Shown here one piece after another: positions 1 to 7,406 of a DNA stretch of 31,784 nucleotides. Numbering within the stretch: the stretch's first letter is position 1; every line of letters begins with the position of its first letter. The notes below the pieces were generated by a model. The model was not told the origin of the DNA and did not search any database. It saw only the letters and a list, made by a program, of their open reading frames with translations. The stretch is from an uncultured Prevotella sp. GTDB taxonomy: Bacteria; Bacteroidota; Bacteroidia; Bacteroidales; Bacteroidaceae. The DNA lies in assembly GCA_937898715.1 (NCBI GenBank), contig CALEKA010000079.1, positions 1 to 31,784 on the forward strand, given 5' to 3'. The position numbers were made by a program, and so were the translations under genes.

Positions 1-2
1 TC

Positions 3-1877
3 TCTTATAACAGATTTCGTGTACAGGTGGAGAATATGGCGAGCGTGTATGGTAGTGGTAAGAAGTTGTGGAAGGCTTTTGAGAATGTTTGCCAAATTGC
101 GGCTGGTGTGTACCAAAAGGGCACGAATACCTTCGATCGGTCGTTGATGGCAGTGGCTAAGGGTGTGACAGGTGCTAAGGTGACTGGACGCATCTTTACC
201 GCATTCAAGCAGCTGACGTCTTATCCAGCTTACTTGAGCGAAGCGAATCCGATATACTTGATAAGGAATTTGGTGAATCCTGTGGATGCGTATAATGCTT
301 GGAAGTGGAGTATGGAGAATCTGCCTCAGCTGAGAGAGAGATGGCAAGGAAGATTTGCTGGCGATCCGATCTTGGAGAGCAATAGAAGCGAAGGTGGCGG
401 CCAGAAGGGAACATGGGAGAGATGGCGTGAGAACGTGATAGAACTTGCTGCGAAGTATGGCATGAGTCCGAATGCCTTTGTTGATGCGTTGACGATCTCG
501 ATGGGTACACAGGCTGTGTATAAGACGAGATTGGCGAAGTACAAGCAGATGGGCTATAGTGATGAGGCGGCAGATAAGCGTGCAAAGCAAGACGCGAGCA
601 TTGCTTACAATCAGACTCAGCAATCGAGCGAGGGAGCTTATATGAGTGCTATACAGTCTGATAGAACTTGGGCTACGGCGATGTTTACGGCCTTTCGCAA
701 CAGTTCGATCTCTTACACTCGTCAACTCTATGATGCACTGCGACGGATGAAGGATCGGTTTACGCCTGGCTACAAGGGCTTGACTGTGGAGTTTATGCGT
801 AAGCAGATGGAGAGAGACGGAATAGATCCTGACAAGGCGAGCGAAAATGCGAAGAAGGAATATCGAAGAGGCTTCGCGAGAGATATGGTGAGAATTGGCG
901 TATTCGGGTATCTGCTTCAGCTGACATGGAATATGATTGGTTATGCTCCCTATCTTCTATTCGGCGATGATGACAAGAAGAAGAAGGAAATGTGGAGTGA
1001 TATCTTTACTCATACGATGTTCGGCAGCATAGAGGGCCTCGTTGGTGGTGATGCGTTGAGCGCTGGCTTTAACTCTCTGTGGCGATCGGTATTTAATGGC
1101 GAAGACTTTGATTCTAATAAGTTTTCGAAAGATATGCCTGTGGCTTCGGACATCGACACAATGTGGCGTGATTGGAAAAATAAGGGATGGCAAGTAGGCG
1201 TGACTGATGTGTTTAATATTTTGGTGCAGTCTGCGATAGGCGTGAATCCTCAGACGTTGACGGATGCTGCAGTGGCAATCTATGATTACTGTGGGGCTGA
1301 CGAGGTGACTCCGAGAGAGTGTGCTTTGCTTGTGATGAGGATCTTTAACTGCCCGAAGAGTCAGACGGATAAGGTATACTTTGATGAGCTTGGCATGACG
1401 GCTAAGGAGGCGCAAAAGTTGAGCGTGGGGCAGATTGCTGAACGTTATGCTAACTATAAGATGAGGAGTGATGCTCCTGTGCTGTCGATGACTTATGGGG
1501 ATGATGAGATGAAAGAACGTGGATCGTTCTATCGCGACAAGGCTGTAGATGCTGCTAAGGAGAATTTGGGCTATGATGTCTCATCGAAGGAAGTGACTGA
1601 TATGCAGAACGAGTATGCAGAGATGAAGAAGAAGGTGCAGAAGATTAAGGATCTTGAAGACGAGGATCGCGATGAATATCTGAAGCAGATGGGTGAACTT
1701 GTGAAGACTCCTGAATATAGGCGCTATAAGGTGGCTGCTAGGTATAACGGAGAGATGAATAAGTTGACGAAGAAGTTTATGCGGGCTAAGACGACTGATG
1801 AGCGTAAGGCTGTGATCAATGAGATGCAGAGAACGCGTGATAGGTGGCTGAAGGTGCTGAACTCTCCTTCTGAGTAG
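3..1877 (+). CDS. Large phage virion protein, C-terminal part (cut by window edge)
   Basis: The reading frame is open to the left edge from base 3 with no stop, so the GTG at 27 is only an internal codon and the gene starts outside the window. About 624 residues are visible. They are mostly helical and basic, with one strongly hydrophobic stretch (GYLLQLTWNMIGYAPYLLFG, near residue 310) followed at once by a D/K-rich patch, and a charged coiled-coil C-terminus. Its place at the head of a late operon, its size and its composition fit the very large internal or ejected virion proteins (large polyvalent proteins) of Bacteroidales phages. No catalytic motif is visible in this part. The gene ends 8 bp before a strong terminator. 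The role is inferred from context; a non-virion function cannot be excluded. Confidence 0.6.
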   Translation, partial: SYNRFRVQVENMASVYGSGKKLWKAFENVCQIAAGVYQKGTNTFDRSLMAVAKGVTGAKVTGRIFTAFKQLTSYPAYLSEANPIYLIRNLVNPVDAYNAWKWSMENLPQLRERWQGRFAGDPILESNRSEGGGQKGTWERWRENVIELAAKYGMSPNAFVDALTISMGTQAVYKTRLAKYKQMGYSDEAADKRAKQDASIAYNQTQQSSEGAYMSAIQSDRTWATAMFTAFRNSSISYTRQLYDALRRMKDRFTPGYKGLTVEFMRKQMERDGIDPDKASENAKKEYRRGFARDMVRIGVFGYLLQLTWNMIGYAPYLLFGDDDKKKKEMWSDIFTHTMFGSIEGLVGGDALSAGFNSLWRSVFNGEDFDSNKFSKDMPVASDIDTMWRDWKNKGWQVGVTDVFNILVQSAIGVNPQTLTDAAVAIYDYCGADEVTPRECALLVMRIFNCPKSQTDKVYFDELGMTAKEAQKLSVGQIAERYANYKMRSDAPVLSMTYGDDEMKERGSFYRDKAVDAAKENLGYDVSSKEVTDMQNEYAEMKKKVQKIKDLEDEDRDEYLKQMGELVKTPEYRRYKVAARYNGEMNKLTKKFMRAKTTDERKAVINEMQRTRDRWLKVLNSPSE

Positions 1878-1885
1878 TATACATT

Positions 1886-1917
1886 AATCCCCACAGGCTT
1901 GATGGCTTGTGGGGATT
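1886..1917 (+). terminator. Rho-independent terminator after the large virion gene
   Basis: An inverted repeat (AATCCCCACA ... TGTGGGGATT) forms a roughly 10-bp GC-rich stem around a short loop and is followed by a T-rich stretch. It lies just downstream of the stop codon at 1877 and separates this gene from the next cluster. Confidence 0.75.
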
Positions 1918-2030
1918 ATTGTTAAAGGTTGAGTGCTTTGTGTGTGTTGGTCTATAAGTAGATTGAAGTAGATGAGGCTGAAAATAAAAAGGATGTGTGC
2001 GCGAGTGTGTGTATATTCGCGAAAAATGAT

Positions 2031-2519
2031 ATGGATATGGATATACGTATAGATATAAGCATGGACGACATAATGAGTGCTGTGCATGAGCGAACGGCGT
2101 ATGTGGGCAGCAAGATGAGCGGGCAGATGCCTGGCGCTTACGAGCGTATTGCTACGACATATGCAGATGAGAAGTTTTTGGTGAGAGCGATTAAGGAGGG
2201 TTGCAGTGTACTATATGACGTGATGTATAGATATATGCCTTCGGCGATTGCGCAAGATGGCAAGTTGAGTGTGTATCTCTTGATGCCTGACTCGTATAAT
2301 GGTGGTGCTAATGCGGCTGTGCGAGATAAGTTGCAGCAGTTTTTTGTAAGCTACGCCGTTGGTGCGTGGTTTTCGGTGACTTATAAGGTCGATGCGGATG
2401 CGTATAAGAGTGCTGCGGCGAGTGAATTAGCGGGTATACGTGTGCTCCTGGCTGAGCGTAAGCACCCTACGAGGGTGAAGCCTGTGGAGGTGAGACGGGA
2501 GACGACGAGGTATGAATAG
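2031..2519 (+). CDS. Phage structural-type protein, first member of a three-paralogue array
   Basis: A protein of 162 residues of unrecognised function. The ATG at 2031 is preferred over the upstream ATG at 1995 because the extra N-terminus (MCASVCIFAKND) is not shared with the two paralogues, whose proteins also begin close to an alternating beta-strand such as DIRIDIS. It resembles the proteins at 3156 and 3757: an N-terminal strand, a central YLLMP-type strand, then a helix leading to a (G/S)AWFSVTY-like motif, then a helical tail with L.ELAGIRVLL. It ends in RYE, as does the product of 3156. The array sits between virion and packaging genes, so a neck, tail or capsid accessory role is likely. 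Confidence 0.6.
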   Translation: MDMDIRIDISMDDIMSAVHERTAYVGSKMSGQMPGAYERIATTYADEKFLVRAIKEGCSVLYDVMYRYMPSAIAQDGKLSVYLLMPDSYNGGANAAVRDKLQQFFVSYAVGAWFSVTYKVDADAYKSAAASELAGIRVLLAERKHPTRVKPVEVRRETTRYE

Positions 2520-2520
2520 A

Positions 2521-2557
2521 GGGTTTATGAGTTTAATGGGTTTAATTGGTTTAATGA
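2521..2557 (+). repeat. Short degenerate tandem repeat between genes
   Basis: Four imperfect copies of a GTTTAAT-like unit with a period of 9-10 bp fill the gap between the stop at 2519 and the ATG at 2561. It is probably a slippage product, and no hairpin is evident. A leader or spacing role is possible but unsupported. Confidence 0.4.
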
Positions 2558-2560
2558 GTA

Positions 2561-3148
2561 ATGGAAGATAACAAGAACGAGAATCAGCAAGGGCTGAATC
2601 AGAATAGCGTGAATGCTCAGCAGAATGCGTCTGAGCAAGTGAATGAGAATAAGCAAGAGAATCAGTCACAAGAGACGAGTCAAGGCTCTACGGAAGCTAA
2701 GACGAACGAGGAGAGCACGAAACAGAGCAATGGGGGTGGTGTGAAGACGATCTGCATTGACTTTGGTGGTACGATCTGCGATGACGGCAAGCATGGCGAT
2801 AGTGGCGAGCCTGGGGCGATGGTGCCTGGGGCGGATAATGCGACGGCGGTGCTCAAGGAGAATGGATGGCGCATCGTGGTGTGGTCGCTCATGGATGCTG
2901 ACAAGGTGCGTGAGTGGCTGAACAAGAATGGCGTGAAGTATGATGATGTGGTAACGGGTGCGAAGCCAGCTGCACAGATCTACTTGGGTGAGCACATGAT
3001 GACGTTTAGGGGTCATTGGGATTGGACGGTTAGCGAGATTGCGTCTTTTAGGCCTTGGACGAAGAATAAGGAGAGCGAGAAGAAAGATATGGAGAAGAGC
3101 TATAAGCAGTGTGCTTCGCTCTTTGATGAGGCTAAAATGGTAATGTAG
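2561..3148 (+). CDS. HAD-fold protein with degenerate catalytic motifs and disordered N-terminus
   Basis: A protein of 195 residues. Residues 1-60 are rich in Q, N, E, S and K and look disordered. Residues 61-160 match the small HAD phosphatases common in Bacteroidales phages: motif I reads CIDFGGTICDDG (D67-F-G-G-T71), motif II VVWSL (S109), motif III K135 in GAKPAA, and motif IV IYLGEHM. The second aspartate of motif I (DxD), normally the general acid/base, is glycine 69, and the usual acidic pair of motif IV is G-E. The nucleophile D67, S109 and K135 remain. Loss of the acid/base suggests weak or absent phosphatase activity and perhaps a structural or binding role. It lies inside the paralogue array, with 7 bp before the next gene, so it belongs to the late operon. 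Confidence 0.7.
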   Translation: MEDNKNENQQGLNQNSVNAQQNASEQVNENKQENQSQETSQGSTEAKTNEESTKQSNGGGVKTICIDFGGTICDDGKHGDSGEPGAMVPGADNATAVLKENGWRIVVWSLMDADKVREWLNKNGVKYDDVVTGAKPAAQIYLGEHMMTFRGHWDWTVSEIASFRPWTKNKESEKKDMEKSYKQCASLFDEAKMVM

Positions 3149-3155
3149 AGCAGAG

Positions 3156-3764
3156 ATGGCTAAGCAGACGATTGAGATTAAGCTGTACATGAGCGAGATG
3201 GTGTATGACGTTGTGCAACGTGCCTTCCTTACGGGTGATGCTGCGAAGACTGCTGATACGGCGGAACAGGCGGCAAAGATACAGGAGCTTGACGACGAGA
3301 AGAAAGACTTGATTTTGCGTTCATTCGGCAACACTTGGGGCGTGATCAGCGAGGAATTGGGCGAATGCCTGGTGGAAGATGGGCATTATGCTGATGATCT
3401 ACTAATGGAGGAGACTCGATCGAAGATGGTGCATGGGCTCGTGATTGGTTACCAGGGGCGCCCTCCTCAGGCGGATGAAAATGAGAAAGTGGATAATACG
3501 TTTGTGGTGATGCTACGCGTGCCGATGAACTTTCAGAAAGCCTCAAAGGAGACTATTGCTTCTGCGCTGCATGCGCTGATGGTCAATAATGCGTTGTCGG
3601 ATTGGTTTATGATTTATGCTCCTGATAGGGTTGAGGCTTGTACTGCTGCAGCACAGACGGACTTGGCGATGCTGAGAGCTGCGCTGAATAGCAGAGTGAG
3701 GTCTACACGCGTGCATGCTCCAGCGATGGAACAGGCTACGACTAATGATATAAGGTATGAGTAA
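3156..3764 (+). CDS. Phage structural-type protein, second member of the paralogue array
   Basis: A protein of 202 residues beginning MAKQTIEIKLYMSEMVYDV. It shares the plan of the genes at 2031 and 3757: an N-terminal beta-strand and helix with D-V-V-Q-R-A-F, a helical middle, a strand MLRVPMNF, a helix ending V-N-N-A-L-S-D-W-F, then IYAPDRVEA and a long C-terminal helix with DLAMLRAALNSRV. Its last residues (IRYE) echo the RYE end of the first paralogue. Its stop overlaps the ATG of the next gene by 8 bp, which implies translational coupling. The function is not recognised; virion or head-tail accessory is inferred from context. Confidence 0.65.
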   Translation: MAKQTIEIKLYMSEMVYDVVQRAFLTGDAAKTADTAEQAAKIQELDDEKKDLILRSFGNTWGVISEELGECLVEDGHYADDLLMEETRSKMVHGLVIGYQGRPPQADENEKVDNTFVVMLRVPMNFQKASKETIASALHALMVNNALSDWFMIYAPDRVEACTAAAQTDLAMLRAALNSRVRSTRVHAPAMEQATTNDIRYE

Positions 3765-4371
3765 GACTAAGATGGTATATGGTCCTTATGGCTGGGTGAT
3801 AGGCTCGGAGGAGGACGTTGAGAAGTATAGTGAGTGCTGCTGCAATGGTGGAGCGGGGAGTGGCGACAAGGATAAGCGTAAGGTGACGTTGCTTTTTGAT
3901 CGTGAGGCATTGTTCTATGACATAGCCAATGTGGCTTACGTGGAGGGTGATGTTATGCAGACGGAGAACGTGCATGATAAGCATCAGGTGATTGATATTG
4001 CTGAGGACGGCAACGTGGATCGTGTAACGAGATTGCTTGATGTGGCTCATGCTACGTGTGTGGACTTTCTCTATCCTTACACTAAGAGTGAGGTGGAGGA
4101 TGGGACGGAGCTTGATGACTTGTTTCGTGAGGAGGGTACGTATCGGATTGAGCTGAACGTGCCTCAGCAGTTTTCGGCGACGACGGCGAACTTGCTTGAG
4201 AAGTGGATACACGAGTATATGGTGTGCTATGTGCTTGCTGATTGGCTTGCTATCACTTATCCGTCGGCAGCTGAGAAGTGGGGCGTTAAGGCTCAAGGGC
4301 TTCTGGATGAGGCGAAGAAGAAGATTAATAGTCGTACGGGGGTGCTTACGAGACCTTTGCGACCTTTTTAA
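3757..4371 (+). CDS. Phage structural-type protein, third member of the paralogue array
   Basis: A protein of 204 residues. After a tail-like start (MSKTKMVYGPYGWVIG) and a Cys-containing linker (ECCCNGG), residues from about 43 onward follow the common plan: KVTLLFDREALFYDIANVAY, a central ELNVPQQF strand, a helix ending CYVLADWLAITYPSAAEKW and a C-terminal helix LLDEAKKKINSR. The LADWLAITY motif corresponds to LSDWFMIYA in the gene at 3156 and AVGAWFSVTY in the gene at 2031. The start overlaps the previous stop by 8 bp. The function is unknown; a homo- or hetero-oligomeric virion component is inferred. Confidence 0.65.
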   Translation: MSKTKMVYGPYGWVIGSEEDVEKYSECCCNGGAGSGDKDKRKVTLLFDREALFYDIANVAYVEGDVMQTENVHDKHQVIDIAEDGNVDRVTRLLDVAHATCVDFLYPYTKSEVEDGTELDDLFREEGTYRIELNVPQQFSATTANLLEKWIHEYMVCYVLADWLAITYPSAAEKWGVKAQGLLDEAKKKINSRTGVLTRPLRPF

Positions 4372-4380
4372 AAGTATGAT

Positions 4381-4683
4381 ATGGCGAAAGGATATAAGAC
4401 TGGTGGACGAGTGAAGGGTACGCCTAATAAGCCTAAACCGTATAAGCAGTTGATCTATAGCTGTATATCGGCGGGTGTGGGCGATTACTTTGAGTCGGGG
4501 CTTTTTGACCAGGACTTGATGGCTCTGGATCCAAAGGATCGCATCACGGTGATGGAGAGATTGAGTCAATACGTTGTGCCTAAGCAGCAGAGCCAAAAGG
4601 TGGACATGAGTGCTGAGGTGGGTGCTTCTCAGTCGCTTAAGGATAGGTTGGCGGAGTTTGCAACTAAATATGATAATGATTAA
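4381..4683 (+). CDS. Small terminase subunit-like protein
   Basis: A protein of 100 residues with a basic, glycine-rich N-terminus (MAKGYKTGGRVKGTPNKPK) followed by a helical region with ALDPKDRITVMERLSQYVVPK. This combination recurs in small proteins of Bacteroidales phages next to packaging genes and is usually taken as a DNA-binding small terminase or packaging adaptor. It begins 9 bp after the preceding gene. The large terminase is not adjacent: the 2.7-kb gene at 4696 separates the two. The packaging role is family knowledge plus context, since no catalytic motif is expected. Confidence 0.65.
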   Translation: MAKGYKTGGRVKGTPNKPKPYKQLIYSCISAGVGDYFESGLFDQDLMALDPKDRITVMERLSQYVVPKQQSQKVDMSAEVGASQSLKDRLAEFATKYDND

Positions 4684-4695
4684 AACTATTGTATA

Positions 4696-7401
4696 ATGGA
4701 ACAGAATATAGAATATACGGGTATGACTTCTCAACCATCGGACTATGCTTGTGGTGATGGTGAGATGAAGTTGGCGGTGAATGCTGAGTATAGGGATGGG
4801 GGGTATCATGCGGTGAGGGTGCCGAAGGATGTGGAGTTTAAGAAAGAGGGGTTTGAGCCGCTGTTTGTGCATAGGCCGTTTTCTGATGAAGGTATTACAA
4901 TATACGTCGGCGTGGAGAAACTAAATGGCGTGTATACAATGAAGGCTTTTACGAAGAATGGGGAAAACGTGGAGATAGATAAAGAATTGTCTTCGACGAA
5001 CGTAAAGGACTTTTACGATTTCGCCCAGATGGGTAATCTTTTTGTTGTGGTCTTACGTGGTGAAATGTTCGTTCTACGGTACAACAAGCAATCGTATGCA
5101 TGTGTGTCTACAAAGATACCTTATCTCAATATCAAAGTTTTCGCTCATCGACTAAAAGAAGACCAAGGAAGACTGACTGGCTCATCTACACAGCACCTTA
5201 ATAATAAATGGTTTACTTCATCAGATGATAACGTAATTCATCCATACACAGTAACAGAAGCTTCCGTTGAGACCACATCTGTATATGGTGAAGAGACAGA
5301 ACCTCTCGAAACTAAATTTACAGAGGCGAATCTGAAGGCAGATAATTATGTCATCGGGAAACTAAACGAACTTGTAAAAGAGAATAAACAACATGGTCGT
5401 TTTATGTTTCCTGTTTTACTAAGATATGCGGCGAAAATGTATTCAGGTGATTATGTCAACATATCTCCTCCTATACTTGTTTATCCCTTCCAAGAGACAG
5501 TCTCTCTAGAAGGTGATGTTGAAGGTAGATATTATGATACAGTGAGGAATCCAGCAATAAGATCCGATTTATATAAGATAGAGATTTTAATAGATAGTGA
5601 CAATGAAAAAATCTTAGAAAAATATACAACAGACTACAAGGATTATGTTGAAAGTATAGATTTCTTTTTGTCTTCAGATATAGTTGACGTTAAAACGAGT
5701 CATGTATACGTTGTGACAAGCAACAAGAACGGTAATAGTGGAAAGTTTAGATTTCTTAGAAGTGGAGCTTACAACAGAATTCCTCAGATATCAAGTTTCT
5801 ATCATGTGAAGAGCATAAGAACAGCTGAGCTAAAAGAGTATACGAGTCAAAAAGATCTGTTTAATGGAGACGATTATGACAATCTCTTGATAATAGAGCA
5901 GCGAGAGTCTTTAAAGGAGACGTATTACAATTCTTTTGCTCTTGCGGGAAGAAGTTTGTATTCGCATAATGGACGAATTCTGTCGGCATCTACAATAGGA
6001 ATTTATAAAAATGGGGTGAATTTAGATTATGTGTGCTCGAGCATAGATCATGCGGGGTTGTATGATAGAAATTTTGACGGAGTGGACGATAGTCCAGATA
6101 TACCCAAAGATTATCAAGATAAATACATATACACTGCAGCAAATAATATATTGGTTAAAGACGAAAAAGGTAATGTATACCCCTATGAGGGGAAAATGCT
6201 CCCGATATATTTTTACTCCGATATACCTAAGGCGAGAACTATTATTTATAATATTGATGATATTAATGCAGAAAAAAACTTGACGTTTTCTGATGGTTTG
6301 GTTGGATCCTATGCCTTTGTGAAATCCTCTATATCCTTGAGTCCGAATGACTACATATACGTAGATGAGCTTCCAGATCCTAAAACCGTTCAAATTCTAG
6401 ACGAGCCGAATTTAATAAAACTGTCAGAAGTAGGTAATCCGTTTATATTCAGAGACGGGAATAGTGTACAATGCGGAACTGGAGAGATTTTGTCTGTTGC
6501 TAGTAATGCTATGCCCGTTACGCAAGGGCAATTCGGCGATTATCCTTTGTTTGCTTTTTGCAATGACGGAGTATATGCAGTTGGCTTGGCGAAAGATGGT
6601 TCGTTACAATCGTGTAGCATCTATTCGCATGATGTGGTTGTGAGTCGTGATAGCTGTGGCCTTATGGAGAGATCTGTGGTATTCGTCTCCCGACAAGGTA
6701 TTATCTCATTCGGAGATGCCAGACAATTGTTTCTCTCTGCAGACAAAACCTCGACATATGCATATGATCAAGGAAAGAATGATCATCAGAAGACGTTTGT
6801 AGAGAATTTTTTGAAAGGTAAAGCTATGGGATATGGCGATGCGCCACTATTCGCTGATCTATATACCTACCTAACGAGTGGTGCTAAGATGGCTTATGAC
6901 TATCCACATGGGCGACTCATTGTGTATAATCCAGCGTATGACTATTCGTACGTGATGGAGACCAAGTCTGGCATGTGGAGCATCATGAACAAGAGTTTCA
7001 GCAGAAGTCTGAATGTATATGAGAAGTGTTTGCTTGTAGATAAGGATGGAGAGACAGTATATGACTACTCTTCCGACGACGTCATTGAGGAGCAGAAAGC
7101 TTACCTTATTACAAGACCTTTTAAGTTTGGGGGTGCGAATGCACATAAGAGCGTGCAGAGCATTATTCAACGAGGTGTGTTTTGCGACAAGGAAGACGTT
7201 AAGCAATGCTTGTATGCGAGCAATGACTTGCAGAATTGGGTGCCTGTGAAGTCAAGTAATAGTATCTACATGCGTGGTATGAGGGGCACGGGGTATAAGT
7301 ACTACAGAAGTATATTGTTTCTTCCCGAATTTAAGCAGGACGAGGTGTTGCATGGGGCGAGCGTAACGTTTGAACCGAGAATGACGAATAAGGTGAGATA
7401 A
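4696..7401 (+). CDS. gp10-like tail/neck stabilisation protein (beta-propeller type)
   Basis: A protein of 901 residues, beta-rich throughout, with the repeated strand patterns of phage stabilisation or tail-hub proteins related to P22 gp10. The most telling part is about residues 607-680, where QFGDYPLFAFCNDGVYAV is followed by IYSHDVVVSRDSCG and SVVFVSRQGIISFG, a pattern seen in stabilisation proteins of crAss-like and other podovirus-like phages. The protein would plug or stabilise the portal and tail after packaging. It lies between the two terminase genes. From roughly 5090 to 6560 the coding sequence is much richer in A+T, with AGA, ATA and TTA codons, than either end of the gene, which suggests exchange of the central part. 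Confidence 0.65.
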   Translation: MEQNIEYTGMTSQPSDYACGDGEMKLAVNAEYRDGGYHAVRVPKDVEFKKEGFEPLFVHRPFSDEGITIYVGVEKLNGVYTMKAFTKNGENVEIDKELSSTNVKDFYDFAQMGNLFVVVLRGEMFVLRYNKQSYACVSTKIPYLNIKVFAHRLKEDQGRLTGSSTQHLNNKWFTSSDDNVIHPYTVTEASVETTSVYGEETEPLETKFTEANLKADNYVIGKLNELVKENKQHGRFMFPVLLRYAAKMYSGDYVNISPPILVYPFQETVSLEGDVEGRYYDTVRNPAIRSDLYKIEILIDSDNEKILEKYTTDYKDYVESIDFFLSSDIVDVKTSHVYVVTSNKNGNSGKFRFLRSGAYNRIPQISSFYHVKSIRTAELKEYTSQKDLFNGDDYDNLLIIEQRESLKETYYNSFALAGRSLYSHNGRILSASTIGIYKNGVNLDYVCSSIDHAGLYDRNFDGVDDSPDIPKDYQDKYIYTAANNILVKDEKGNVYPYEGKMLPIYFYSDIPKARTIIYNIDDINAEKNLTFSDGLVGSYAFVKSSISLSPNDYIYVDELPDPKTVQILDEPNLIKLSEVGNPFIFRDGNSVQCGTGEILSVASNAMPVTQGQFGDYPLFAFCNDGVYAVGLAKDGSLQSCSIYSHDVVVSRDSCGLMERSVVFVSRQGIISFGDARQLFLSADKTSTYAYDQGKNDHQKTFVENFLKGKAMGYGDAPLFADLYTYLTSGAKMAYDYPHGRLIVYNPAYDYSYVMETKSGMWSIMNKSFSRSLNVYEKCLLVDKDGETVYDYSSDDVIEEQKAYLITRPFKFGGANAHKSVQSIIQRGVFCDKEDVKQCLYASNDLQNWVPVKSSNSIYMRGMRGTGYKYYRSILFLPEFKQDEVLHGASVTFEPRMTNKVR

Positions 7402-7406
7402 AGAGC

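Noticed and set aside
3742..4872. Long minus-strand ORF of 376 codons
   Set aside because: It lies opposite three well-supported genes, is rich in His, Leu, Arg and Ile as expected from the complement of GTG/GAT-rich coding DNA, and shows no domain. A shadow frame.
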